Below the pieces are notes generated by a model. It was given only the letters and a program-made list of their open reading frames with translations. It had not been told where the DNA came from and made no database searches. A stretch of DNA of 64,000 bases from Merluccius polli (lineage: Eukaryota > Chordata > Actinopteri > Gadiformes > Merlucciidae): assembly GCA_030340625.1 (NCBI GenBank), contig JAOPHQ010006258.1:327001-391000 (forward strand), read 5' to 3'. Below are positions 23,117 through 35,831 of this stretch, piece by piece. Position 1 is the first letter of the stretch. Every line of letters begins with the position of its first letter. The position numbers were made by a program, and so were the translations under genes.

Positions 23117-24363
23117 GGGGCCGGAGGGGCCCACCGCGGCAGCTCTGTTTCGCCCCGCACGCGGCCCATGGGAAGCTAGCAGCGGCCGCTACCTGGCCAG
23201 GTAAAATCACCAGCAGAGCCCGAAACGGACACGCGTGACAGCTTGCAACACAAGCGACGGCGCTGCCGCTGGATATGGTGGGGGTGGTGTAGTCAATGGT
23301 GTTGGATAGTAATGGACACTCTAGGTTTAGCGGTGGCCTAATTTTCACGCTTGAGGTAGGGTTAAGTGATCCAGAGCAAAATGTAATCTGGGCGACTTGC
23401 GACGAATTTGCGGTGTCGGTGCTTCATGGGAACGTGTCAAGGCGCGTCTCGAGTTGATCGGAGGTTTAGGTTAATCACACGACGCGATTCCAGTATTGTT
23501 CTGAATAATAAGCCGTTCATTGTCAGGCCCCTTCCGTAAGCCCTTTGACTTTTCCGCACCCTCTCTGTGTTATGAGCACCCAGAGCTCTTTAAGCCATCC
23601 TAATGTGTGTTCCCCTTGAAGGACTTGGATCTTCCACTCTCTCGACTCATCCGTTATCATAACCCCCCCCTTACCTACCCGTCGCCTGACACCTTTCAGT
23701 GCCTTAAAAGTGGAGTCTGACAAAAACTTCAGGAGTTTCTAGATTTTAAATGTATATGGGCTTGCAGCAGCACTTGAATCTTTACTTCTCGTTTTATAAG
23801 ATGAGCTTAGCGGATAGACACAAGACTTTGGCTTGTGTTTTGTTTTTTTCCTTTGGTGTATAGACTGAGTTTGTATTCAGACTCTAAATGATATATAGGC
23901 TTTAGATCGAATAAGCTTTTTCTGTATGTACAGAATGATTTCATATTTTGATAATCAATTTCTATACACTAGTGCTTAATTCACAACAGTATTGTCACTG
24001 TTTACTGTAACTGCAATACAATCTAGAAAGCATTTGGGTTGCTGTGTGTGTGTGTGTGTGTGTGTTACTTGCGTTTAGGCTGTATTTCAATTAACCCGTA
24101 GTACATTTTAAAATACATTTTCGGGAGCGCTAAACAAAACTGCTGAAGTTTGGGCTGAGGACAAACTTATTAATTATGTTGTGTTGTAGTTTTAGAGAAC
24201 GTGTGTCAGTGTTTTTAAATAACCAATCAACGTACAGTATCCTTGCTGGGCTATAGTGTTTTTTTTGTTGTATTTTATTGGATATTTTTAATTTTCCTTT
24301 TGAGTTAATCATTTTTTATAATTTTCTTGCTCATGTATGGTTTGTTTTCCCCTATTTCCCCCA

Positions 24364-24488
<125 letters not shown>

Positions 24489-27111
24489 TAACATGTCTGC
24501 CTTCTCTTTCAACGGACAGTACCTTGCCTAAATGGACTAGCATTCTACTGGTCTCGGCACCAAAGACTGATCTCTTTAATGGACACTCTAATGGTCCATG
24601 TTCTCTCCACCCCCCTGTAAACCCAGATGGTATCATTGGTTATGCTATCATCGTTATTTAGTGTAGTATGTGGAATGTATAGGTAATGAGCTGCTATGTA
24701 TCGACTGGCTTTCACTTCCCATAGCTGTGAGTTAGAGGATTTAACATTACCCTCCGCCCGCCCCCCCCCCCCCCCCCCCCCCACCTGCTTTCTTTACATT
24801 TGTGTTGTAGTTTTGATAAATGGATACCATAGAAGTAGGTTTAGTGTGATCCTAGAGCATATTGAATCGTATTCATTCATGCGAGTGCCTCTGTATAATG
24901 GCTTTGTTGTTTTTGAAGTGATTTTGTTAAAACTGCTGTAATCGAAGAATGGAGGTTTTTTAGCTTAGTTTTTATTCGGTTTCTTTATTTTGGTGAGCTT
25001 GTGTGGTTTTGTGTGTGCAAGCATATAGCGTCAGTATTTCCTCATGAAATAATGTTTGGGTTCTGTAATTGTGTTGTACTTTTAATTTTTTTGAGTTTTA
25101 CTCTGAAGACATAGCTTTTTGTATTTTTGTTCTTGTTATTGAGCTGTATTTACAACAGTTTTGTACTGTACAACTAGTGCCTTCTTCAACCGACCGGTTC
25201 ACCGATTTGCGTCTTTGCATCCATTTTAAAGAAGCGGTGCTTTGGGGATCGGTGGGGTGTGTTCTCTCTCTCTCTGGGGTTTCACTTGTGTTATTAATCA
25301 GATTACTCACCACTCAACCCAAAGTCCTTTTCTTGTTTTAGCGGACCAGGGCGTTCCAAACAAGTTGCTCGTTTTCTACGTAATCCTAAGAAAGTACAAG
25401 TCAGGGAATGTTTGTTGTGTGCGCTCCAGAACTACACCAATGACGCCATGCAGTACTACACACAGGACCTATATCTATATTACACACAGATGCAAAGCTT
25501 TACTCACATGCTGTGAATGTACTTGTGGGGACTGTTAGGTTTAGTATATGTGACGTATCATAGTTTGATGTCTTTGCGGTGGCCACACCAAGATCTTGGT
25601 TTTGTTTTGGAGTGTTTCTCCTGAATATCGGTAGGATTCTTGTATGCAGCTGTTTGCCATTGCTCCAGTGTTTCTCTTGTGCTTTTTGTTTTGCATTGGG
25701 CTTTATCGATTGCAGTTGTGCTTACTTTATATAATGTATGACGATGTTATCCGTTTGTTGAGTGGCTTAAGTCGAGGTTGTGTGTACTTGTCGAGGACGC
25801 TATTTTCGTCAATCCCTGAATTAGGAAAGAAATGAGCGGTGCGCTGCAGGGAGTGTGCACGGAAAATATCAACTATTAGAATGCAATCTAAAATAGGAAT
25901 GGAGTGGGCATGTGCTCCGGGCTTTTCCCTTTTTTAAATGTATTGATCGACTAAACGGGGGAGCAGGTTCTGTTTATGGCACTCGTGTATTGTATACCCG
26001 TCTAGGTAATCCAGTGTGGGCTTTTGTTTTTGTTGTTGTTGTGTGTTTTTGGTGAGTATTCTTGTACCCACCAGCTCAGCAGACATGTGCACGGCCACAC
26101 CGTCAGGTCGGTGATGGACGGCGCCGTAATCCCCAACTCTTTGGACTGATTGCTCAGGATCACTCCGGAAACGACCCTGGCTCCCCACCGCCCCCCCCCC
26201 CCCCCCCCCCCCCCCTTGGCCTCGCGCTGAGAGTTGAGTCATCATTCACTGTCGGGTCCGATCGTCCCTAAACGCATCACGGAGCCGAGTCCAAAGCAGA
26301 GCACATTGTGTCCCGTAGCGTGGAAGATTTGCATAACCGAATAACGCCGGACGGTTCCGGTCAACAGGAACACGGATCCAGTTGAGTGATTGAGTGCCTT
26401 TTAAAAAAAAATAATACATAAACAAAATAGGCAATGTCGACATCTCCCTGATTTACGAATATCTGTTCTAGCATATGGCAAAACCGAAAGAGTTGGTGCG
26501 CTAAATGGGATTGAAGTCATTTGAATCAATGTTTAAGAGATTAGGCTAGAGTTGACTTTATTTAACAGTGATAGGATCCCAAAATAGTCTGCAGGCTTGC
26601 TGTTTCTGGGTTCTAAGTTTTTACTAATGACTTATCATTGGGCACTGGGCAATTGTATGTTATTTGATCCTTATGACACTCAAGTAGAGGTTTGTAATTA
26701 ATGGGTTCAAGTTTTGTATACTCAAATCATCAAGTATGTAGATGTGATTTCTTAATTTAATTTTGAACTGTTACTGCTTAAAAATGTGTTTGTAGATTGT
26801 GTGGCTTTATGATTTCAACGTTTTGATTTTTATTTTATTTTTTTCATTTTAATGCTACACTAGTTTGACATGTAGCAACTGCACTGTGCAATATACAACA
26901 TGACTGGGAAAATAATTATTGTTTGGATGTATTGTGTCTTACTAGTGTTTGGTCATTTTCTTCTCTCCACCTGACCCTCTAGTTCTCTAGTGAGTTTCAG
27001 TGTGACCTGGCCTTATGTACTTTGTCACAACAAGCGGGTCCTTCTTGGTGACTCTTAATGGTGATTGTCAAAAAAATGAATTGATGGTGTACGATGTCAA
27101 GATTAACTTTG

Positions 27112-27117
27112 AATAAA
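27112..27117 (+). terminator. Likely poly(A) signal of HIPK3
   Basis: AATAAA followed within 35 bases by TGTCTGCTTGTATTTTTTTT, a GT/T-rich downstream element. It is placed before the GC-rich start of the next gene, so it is a natural 3' end. Confidence 0.65.
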
Positions 27118-27140
27118 AAAAGATATTTTGCTTCAGTTGA

Positions 27141-27911
27141 TATTGTCTGCTTGTATTTTTTTTCCTTTTTTAATTTAATTGTGAGATAGATGAACACTGG
27201 AAATGATCCACGCAAGCATAAGATTGAATTTGACTCGAATCAACCAGCGGCAGAGGCTTAGGGTTAAAGCGTCCTTCATTGTATTGCAAAGCAATGGTTG
27301 GAATATTTGCCTCCTTTTTAAATTAGCTCCTTGTTACCAGAATAAAACCACTGAGGAGGCTTCAAAACCTCCTGCTCCTATGTTTCATGGCTCTGGGTTT
27401 AATTCAGCCCAGCTGCCTCCATCACCCACCAGGGGCCGCCTGGTTTCTGCGAGGACTCTGGTCTCCACATGAGAGCTGAGGGCAGACCGGCGTCATCCCT
27501 GCCTCAGTATCTGTATTCTGACGGCAGGCCGGGGGGATGCGGAGGGAGGATAACACACACACACACACACAGCCTCGCCTCACACCGCCCAGATGTGCGG
27601 CTGAGGAAACCGCTGGACTGGACTGGGTGTCTGGAGGAATTGGGAGTAGTTCATCGATTTGACGCACGCACGCACACGCACTGCTGGTGTCAGTAGCGAT
27701 GAGGAGCGCCTTCCCGCCGCATTAGGGGAGCGCACAGGATAACAGACACAAGCTGTCATTTTTTTATTATTGTATTTTTGGGCTTTTTAATGGACTCTCG
27801 CTTCATGGGGACATCGCCGCGCCTCCACACTGGGAGCGGGTTGACGATCAGATGCGTTTCGCCAGAGCATCGTCGTTAGAGCATTTCGCCTCGGAGTTAA
27901 TTGGTTGAGCC
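27141..27911 (+). promoter_or_regulatory. Intergenic stretch and probable KIAA1549L promoter / 5' UTR
   Basis: Only about 0.8 kb separates the HIPK3 poly(A) site from the KIAA1549L start. From roughly 27420 the sequence becomes GC- and CpG-richer, as in CpG-type promoters, and contains a short (CA)n (27552-27570). No TATA box is evident. The exact transcription start cannot be placed from sequence. Confidence 0.45.
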
Positions 27912-28090
27912 ATGGTGGGGGGGGGGAAGAAGAACCAGCAGCAGAACCGGGTCTGGGACGCAGCCACCGGGTCGCTGGTCGAAAAGAACCGGCGGCGCCA
28001 CGGACGGCCCGCCGGCCAGGTGCGTCCTGACCGTGTGGACCCTGGTGGTGCTGATGGTGGTGGTGGTGCACGGTTCCCTGGCTGCGGACG
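27912..28090 (+). CDS. kiaa1549l: KIAA1549L exon 1: start and signal peptide (frame problem at G10)
   Basis: The frame that joins correctly to exon 2 encodes, just before the donor GTAAGA, PPARCVLTVWTLVVLMVVVV followed by HGSLAAD, a textbook signal peptide. KIAA1549 has a similar layout (ARC then Leu-rich stretch). In that frame there is no ATG: the codons before it run back to TAA. The only good ATG (27912) is one frame off, with the run of ten G (27917-27926) between. One G fewer in the run would connect them. A homopolymer-length error or polymorphism is the simplest explanation. Confidence 0.75.
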
Positions 28091-28098
28091 GTAAGACC

Positions 28099-28103
28099 CC
28101 CCC

Positions 28104-28134
<31 letters not shown>

Positions 28135-28135
28135 A
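28099..28135 (+). repeat. C22 followed by (CA)n
   Basis: Homopolymer C run then CA dinucleotides directly after the KIAA1549L exon 1 donor; more C and G runs follow at 28252-28302. Such runs are error-prone in sequencing. Confidence 0.9.
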
Positions 28136-28448
28136 CACATAACACACACACACACACACGCGCTTCCCATACCGCAAGGCTGGCCCTGTTCGGTATCATC
28201 TTTACCATAAGCCATAAACAAGATATCTGCCGTGCACTTTGACCTGCAATTGAGGGGGGGGGGGGGGGGGTTGCTTACTGAGATCGCCCCCCCCCCCCCC
28301 CTCTGTCTTGACACCAAGACAGGGTTGAAACCAAGCCCTCCATTCCCGAATCAGCAGCCTATAGCGTTAATGGAGATTGAAGTTCCCATTGTGTTCACTG
28401 ATGCGTTCACTGACCTTTCTTCATTAAAACTTAAGAGCACAACACGTG

Positions 28449-28483
<35 letters not shown>

Positions 28484-31400
28484 GGGGGGCTCCGTGCGCG
28501 TCGGTGTTGGGAACACGGTGTTCGCGCGGCTCTCCTGCAGGAGGATGCGCACGTCGCCGAGGTCAGTCACCTTGGGGTGCAGGGTCCCTAGGGTGGTGGG
28601 GTGGGGGGTGGGGGGAGACATTTCCTAGTCAATATCAACACATTATTCATGTGGCCACTTGCTTGGGGAGGACGAAAATAGACGCGCGTCTCTCCAGTTG
28701 TCATTGTCTGAGGTGTGCTTCAGTACTCACACCCTATAAACCAAGAAGACATCACACCCACACCTCCAGCAATAACAGCAGAACTACTAGCACTAATATT
28801 AATATAACTGGTATTATTGCTGCACATTATTCTATAACATTATTCAAGAATTCAGGTATTGCATGGATATTATTATGCATCTAAAGGGTCTGTATATTTG
28901 GCCCAGTGCAATGTGAGTGGTGGTAAATATGTTGTGTTGGCCCCTTGTTCCCCTCCTCACGGTATGAGGGCCGGTCCCAGGCGTGTCTCTGAACACTGAC
29001 AACAACAGCAGCAGCACTAAGATCCCAGCTCTCATTCACTTCTTAGTATTGGCATACACCGAGGTCATAACAAGGTTTGATTCAATAGCTTTGTTCCCAA
29101 CGGGCAGACGTCTCCAGCTTTTAGGGAAAGAGACGTATAGCCTATGACTTGCCTTTCGATGGAACTTGGTAAATAGGAGATGTCTGAATACATACTTTTA
29201 TTAGGATTCATTTCAATATTAATGATGTTTGATTTATTGATGTTTTAACCATATTGCTAGACCTTAGAATGACATGATCAACGTAACATTGGAGTTTGTA
29301 TTTATACAGTGATTGCAGTTCAACAGTGAACTAGATGACTACATCCTGATGAAAGGTTTCTTTAGAGACGTGTAACCGTGCAGATGTTTCAGTTGAATCT
29401 GACAGCCAATAGCAGCGGCAGCAGGATCCTGAGGCGGGATGCGGATGGTAAACAGCTGGACGCAGACTCATTCCCTCTTAATTAGGCCGACTAGTTGTCC
29501 TGCTTGGCTGGTTTGTTTCTTAATGACTGGCTTGCCTGCCTGCTTGCTGATTGGCTGACTGCCTGTTTGCTGACTGGCTGGCTGCCGCAGTGGTTAACAG
29601 GCTGAGTCTGATTGGCTCGTGTGCTTTCAGCACCTGCTGGCTTGCGTGTGACTAAGAACAGTCAAATAATGCAAGTCATTGTCCGAACCTCCGTCACATT
29701 TGAAGTATGGTTCAAGAAATACCTGCTTAATTCACCCACAATGCACTGCTGCCATTCAAACAGGGTTTTAAGGACTTATTTGCTAACTTGACCATAATCA
29801 GCACAAATATTTGAATGAGGTACAGAACTGGGACAGTGATGCTTGGTAGATAACCTTGTTTAATATCAGCAGGTTTCCTACACAGGATATTTCTACTTAT
29901 ATCCGGTTTCTGTAGCAAATAAAAACAAGTATGGTCAGTGACTCAAGCGTTCAGCCATCTTAAACATCTCCAAGAGCTGTTTTTCTTCTCTGCTGTCTCT
30001 TCACCATTCATAAAATAAGAGGGTTCTGTAGTCTAGTGACACGCTTTATAGTGATAGTTGAGTCCATGTGTGTGTGTGTGTTTGCATATAGTGTGTGTGT
30101 GTTTGCATACTGTGTGTGTGTGCAAACTGTGTGTGTTTGTGTGCATACTGTGTGTGTGCGTACTGTGTGTGTTTGTGTGCATACTGTGTGTGTGTGTATG
30201 TGTGTGTGCGTGCACATGCGTGTGTGTTTATAACTGCACATGTAATGGTCAAGTGTCTTCTTTAAAATCATCTATCATGTTTCTCATCCAATAGCTGTAT
30301 CCTACTGGACTGTGTTACCATGGGAACAGCTCTGCAGTCAGCGCTGTTTCTCGTCTTGCCTTTGTTCTCGCCAATCAGGTATTAAAATAGCACGGGAACG
30401 AGTGTCAGGTTGGAGTCACTTGCTTAATAATCAGTGTCAGAGACTGGCACACTGGGTCAGAGGCTGTGGCGCCGGCTGGGCGTCAATGAAAGGCTTTTCT
30501 ATATGTTTGGGGTTTTGACGCAGCTCAGCTCAAACCTGTGATGTGCTGCTGCTTAAGTGCTTATGATTAATGATTAAGTGTTTTTCAGATTTGCTCACCT
30601 TTTTAATTACATTATTCATTAACATGGAATGAATTGATTTTGTTGCTTTGCATCAGCATGATGATATTTTATTGGCTTCACAATTGCTTGAAATCACGTT
30701 GTTTGTTTGTTCATAGTGTAGTTACTTAAGCCGATACCATGACAGATCCATACATAATGTAGACCAATACAATGGACATATCTCTACTATACTCTGTACT
30801 ACAGTATATAACCTAACTGGCTGAATAATCCTAAATCTAACACCATGGTCCTCAGTCACCAGTCGCTCTTTGTCATACAAATAAAATCCCTCTTGAGAGA
30901 ACCGTCAGGGCTAGTAAGGGAATGATGTCATAGCTTGATCGATAACCACAGTGTATGACCTGATCAACAATGCTGATCTATAACTGGTTCACTGTATCCA
31001 TGCAGACTGGAGCGGTTGCTATAGTGGCCGCAGTCACTGCTCTTTGGAAAAATTCCTCATCTGTATTTGCCAAGGTACATTTCTTGGTAGATTTTTCTCT
31101 CTTTTTTGGGATGTATTCATCCTTGTCTAGCAGGCAACAGTGTTCACATGCATGTTCAACTATCAGGTTGCAAACCAGGTCAACAGAGTGTCTTTGACTC
31201 CCTTTAAACTTTGCATTCATTAATAAATCAGGCTATAAATCACCAAAATGCATTAGATTAGATTCAATTTTGTATATCAAAAAGTAAGACAAAAATTGTC
31301 TCTTGTTCGCTTTTGGTGGACTGCTAGAGGGAGGGAGACAAAAGTTCAAAAAACAGTTCTGCCATCAGTTGTATTCCTAGTCAAATATTGACTATGTGGT

Positions 31401-31767
31401 CATTCTGTGAGTTGAACGTAGAAATGCAGATTAGTGGTATAGCGTTATGTGAGAGTGAACGGATAAAAATGTTTGCATAAAGGTGAAGTCCTACTTTAGA
31501 GCTTGCATGAGCTTCCAAATTATATGAAAATAAAGGCTGAAAGTTTAACCGTGAGGAATTTTACCCTGTTAGGTGTAAAATGTGTATCTAGATTTGCACT
31601 TAACATCAGAGATGGGGTACATTCTATAATGCTGTGATGATGAAGTGAACCACTGAGTTTGTGTTTAATTCACGCAGCTGTTAACCCCGTGGCAACCTGC
31701 TCAACTGAATGTTAACTTCCAGCCATTTATTTTCTTATTTTCTTTTGTTCGTTGTTCGTTGGCTCGT

Positions 31768-31850
<83 letters not shown>
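31768..31850 (+). repeat. (TTTC)n followed by (CT)n
   Basis: Pure TTTC units (31768-31800) pass directly into a CT run (31800-31850). Confidence 0.95.
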
Positions 31851-31854
<4 letters not shown>

Positions 31855-32141
31855 TTGTTTATTTATTTCCTTGCTCTCACAAATACATTGATACATTGAA
31901 TTGACCATCAAGAAAATACCCAATATTTATTAATGTGTATCTATTACGTGATGGTCTGCATGCTTGAGCAGGCGCTGTTTCCACGTGGTCCTAGTGCTTC
32001 AATCAAACGTTAGTTTTGGGACTGTAAAAAGTGGGGGGGTCCAATACTGCCTTCTGAAAAAGTGTGTGTGTGTGTGGGGGGGGGGGACATAATTGGACAT
32101 AATTGGACACAAATTACACCCCAGCCAATGAGTAGGCCCTG

Positions 32142-32308
32142 TTCACAATCACAGGTGTCCCTCATCACTAACTATGGGTCTACTCCTTTTAATGGACCAG
32201 GACGCGGGTAGTAGACTAAACTAGTGGAGATGAGTCTGCTCCCGGTGTCCTGGTACATGAAAGCAGCAGACCCATAAATAGTGTTATGACTGACACCTGT
32301 GTTTGTCC
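32142..32308. mobile_element. Self-complementary MITE, family B copy 1
   Basis: The left half (CACAGGTGTCCCTCAT...GACCAGGACGCGGGTAGTAGACT) is an imperfect inverted copy of the right half (AGTCTGCTCCCGGTGTCCTGGTACAT...GACACCTGTGTTTGTCC). The same structure recurs at 56797-56957, so it is an interspersed foldback element. No protein. Confidence 0.75.
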
Positions 32309-33149
32309 TACGACGGCGCCTCTGTGAGGCGGGTCTGTTACTTATGTGGGATTAATATGGTGCAAAAGCACTTCTAGAGGATGATCCTCATTCCTGTTGG
32401 CTTTGCATCCCATTTCACCTCACGTGACAGCGGTAACAAACAGCTGCTGTTGACGGTAATGCTTCTGGGAGGTGTTTTTTTCCTGCGTGTGTGTGAGGAG
32501 GAGGAGGAGGAGGAGGAGGGGGGGGGGTGGTCTGCGTCTCAACTGCGCATGTTTATCTGCTTGCCGTTTGGCCAGAGCTGTGATTTGTGGCTCTCTGGTT
32601 GGCTGCGTCTCTCCACACTGCTTTGATCCATCCTTAATGATGTTGTCCTGGCGGTGTCCTTCACAGAAAACAACCAAATAAATACAAATAGAATTGTAAC
32701 ATTTCCAATAAGAATTCAGCCTGGGGATCGGTTGCCCATTCGTAGTAGCAATGGCTGACAATAAGTGACAAGTTTACAGTAAAGTGGTGAGAATAGGTTG
32801 GATCCAAACTGACACTTCCATGTTTTCCATGTTCTGTTTTTGTGGGGTGCACCTGTCATCCAGTGGCTCTTCTTTTTGTTTTTGTGTTTAACAGGTTGTT
32901 GTTCCCAATTTGGTGAAATAAGTTTTTGTTACATTTAAAATAAATTATTTAAATTTGACCATATGGCCTTAGTGTGGTACATTCTTAAAGAAATATGGTG
33001 ATTATATCACACATACCATGTAGCCTATCTTTTTAAAGATGTATCTTTTCACGGCATAAAACCAATGATCTGTTGATCTTTACCAATCAAGACTCGATAG
33101 TCTAACAATGGCGGAGCCGTCAGTGCTAAGAAAAAATAACAAAATGTTT

Positions 33150-33225
33150 GTTAATGTTCGAATCATGAACCTAAAAATCGAAATTCAAATCTAATTGTGG
33201 ATTTGGAGAATCGTGACACCCCTAG
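33150..33225. mobile_element. Truncated hAT-like terminus
   Basis: AATTCAAATCTAATTGTGG...GAATCGTGACACCCCTA resembles the right end of BED/hAT elements of the kind at 12055 (ends in ACACCCCTA). No matching left end was found, so it is a remnant at best. Confidence 0.35.
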
Positions 33226-33457
33226 TAAGTAATGTACTAACTTCATTTTCAACTTCTTCTGCTTCACTGTGGGGGCCGAACTATGTTGTGTAAAAAGAGT
33301 TAATGGAAGTCTCCTTGTTACCATGGTAATGGACCGGACTTCACAAGATAAACGTTTTGGTAGCCACTAGCCAGTCCATACACCCTCATCATTATTATGG
33401 GGGAGTAATTATGGATGTCTCTCTCTCTCTGTTGTTATTGCCATGTCTGTCTCAGCT

Positions 33458-33471
33458 ACACACACAAACAC

Positions 33472-33565
<94 letters not shown>
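33458..33565 (+). repeat. (CA)n microsatellite
   Basis: CA dinucleotides with two interruptions at the left edge (AAACA, CGCA). A (GT)n at 33727-33760 follows, and both are next to near-identical stretches (AGCTGAGACAGACATGGCAAT-like on opposite strands), so the two repeats face each other as an inverted pair. Confidence 0.93.
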
Positions 33566-33567
<2 letters not shown>

Positions 33568-33724
33568 CCAATGCGCCTGCAGGGGGTATATCTCAAAGTC
33601 TCCTGTCTCTGAACATACCTTCACAGGAGGAGTACGCAGATGCATGAGCGGTGTTTAACACGGTGTCCTGTCTCATTTCCGTAACACACAGTCGCACTCA
33701 ACCGCTAATCATCTTTTTCTGGAG

Positions 33725-33767
<43 letters not shown>

Positions 33768-34049
33768 GCTGAGACAGACATGGCAATAACGAGAGAGAGC
33801 GAGAGAGAGAGACTCTCTAAGATGAAGATGGTAAATATCGTGTATTAATTGTATTATGCATGGCAGGGTCTGATTGCTAGCCATGTGGGAAGGATGAATC
33901 ACTGTTGGATAATTAGATTTTTAATCCCAATTAGCCACAGTTCATACTTCCCAATACGTCTTTGGGGGATGCTACTAGAATACATGGTTCCTCTTTGGTT
34001 TTGGATCATTTGATGTGGCGTTTACAGTGCTAACGTCAGTCATCATTGT

Positions 34050-35330
34050 CTTGTCACGTGTCACGCTAGTGGTGGCGTATTACAGTTTTTCTCCATTGTG
34101 TACACACAAAAAACGGAGCTATGCAGACAATTCTGAAAACTTGAAGTTCATGTCTCAACAGTACAACTCCAGTCTGCTCAACTCTAAGCACAAGTCCATT
34201 GTTTTCACTCGTATAGAAATGCTATCACTTTTTTGCAAAACTCTAAGCGCAAATCGCATCATTTAGCGCACTTTGTTCACCTGGAAAACACTGGCCGTCA
34301 ATATGCCACACCTAATTACCAAGTAACCTCACTCACTTCTCACCTGTTCAAACTCAATTGGCAAAACACTTCAATCATGTCAGAGCATAAAAGAGGCCCC
34401 AGGTGACCTCTAGTGTGTTGGGGGAAAAAATGGAGTAACTTGGAGAACAGAGAGAAAGAGCAAGAGGAGGAGGACGAGGAAGAAGGGCCTACGAAAACCT
34501 TTTTTTTTGCAGTCAGTTCAGTCAGCTGAACATTTTACTGTATTACAGTAACACATACAGTAAATATTTGCTTTGTTACCTTTTAGTGTGTGCACTGATT
34601 TCATCATTACATCCCCTGAAAGACAGTATATATTAGAGATGGGCATAGATTAAAATATTTAAAATATAAAATATGTGATTGCTACCTAAATAATGGCTTA
34701 TATTACCAAAATAATGACTTATATTACCTAAATAATGACTTATATTACCTAAATAATGACTAAAAGTGGGTCTGCGCGATTGTTGAGCGGGGGGGGGTGC
34801 TACCGGAGCTTTTTGTTGAACAGGAGATGCTACCAGAGCCTTCAGTTGCCGAATTGTTGGGGGGGGGGGGGGGGGGGGGGCGGGTGCTACCGGAGGATTT
34901 TGGTTCGCGATAATATTGGCGATAAAAATATTATGGGTTGTGAGTTTAGCCCATTGGATAGACAAATGTGCATTGTATCCTATTCTGATACGATTGTGTC
35001 AATGCAATAATTATATGATATAGTCACAGTATTGTATTACAACTTATTACAGTAAACCCTAAACTTCAAAAAAGGAGAAAAATGAAACAATTTCTACACA
35101 AGTTTATACATTTGAATATGTAACATGGCATCATGAAGCCAAAACATATATAACAGTATTTTGATGGTAGTGTTTTAAATGTATAACACCAGTGTTTAAT
35201 TGATGCTCTGTAAGTGATATTCATACGGTAGCTGTGTTTATCATTTTGGTGGAAAGAATCAGTTTTGAGAAGAGAGCACATGGTTTTGAGTCCAATGTTT
35301 CATTTCGTGTGTCTAGCGGTGTCTACCTGC
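34050..35330. mobile_element. Probable decayed Tc1/mariner-like element
   Basis: A left stretch TATTACAGTTTTTCTCCATTG and, near 35040-35300, material such as TTACAGTAAA and GTTTTGAGAAGAGAGCACATGG resemble teleost Tc1-like elements. An AGAGGAGGAGGACGAGG purine stretch at 34462-34488 could come from an Arg/Gly-rich linker. The borders are not clear and there is no intact transposase. Confidence 0.35.
34687..34762 (+). repeat. 21-bp minisatellite, about 3.5 copies
   Basis: Unit close to CTAAATAATGACTTATATTAC, repeated in tandem with a few changes (TAATGGC, CAAAATAATG). It is followed by poly-G-containing GGTGCTACCGGAG units at 34783-34902. Confidence 0.85.
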
Positions 35331-35831
35331 CCAGCAGACGGTCGGCCAGCAGCACTCCTCTCTATAGAGCCAGCGTTTGGTCAATATTTCTACACATTAG
35401 GCAAAGTAGCCTGCTCTAAACAATAGCCTAACTAAAGTGCAATTAAACTGGATACGTCTCACATTACAAAATGTTTAGAATGGATAAAACATTAAAATGG
35501 CTGTTTAAAAGTGAAACCTGCTAGCTCTACAACAGGAAAAACTGGTAATAAACTGCGTGGCCAGTGGAGCTCCAGCGTGAATACACATACTGTATACAGG
35601 TGACTTTTCATATGTGGACATTGGTGAAACTATCACAGACTTAAACAAAAAACCAAACAAGTACACGAGTACTCGTTGAGATTTGGACCGTGTATTTAAT
35701 GACAGTTTTCTGGTATTTATTGCCCCCTAGTACCTACGGCACCTTACAGGCCACCGTAGCTTCTCCTATGTCGTTGGAAAGGGGGAGGTGGGGGGGGGTG
35801 GGGGGGTATTCAGTTTGTTGTAATCTGCAAC

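Noticed and set aside
22478..23238. Alternative frames over the last HIPK3 exon
   Set aside because: Only the frame ending TKLSHHHQFSFI follows from the upstream exon phase and matches HIPK tails.
26062..26271. Proline-rich open frame within the HIPK3 3' UTR
   Set aside because: Caused by a 25-base C run; no homology and it lies after the HIPK3 stop.
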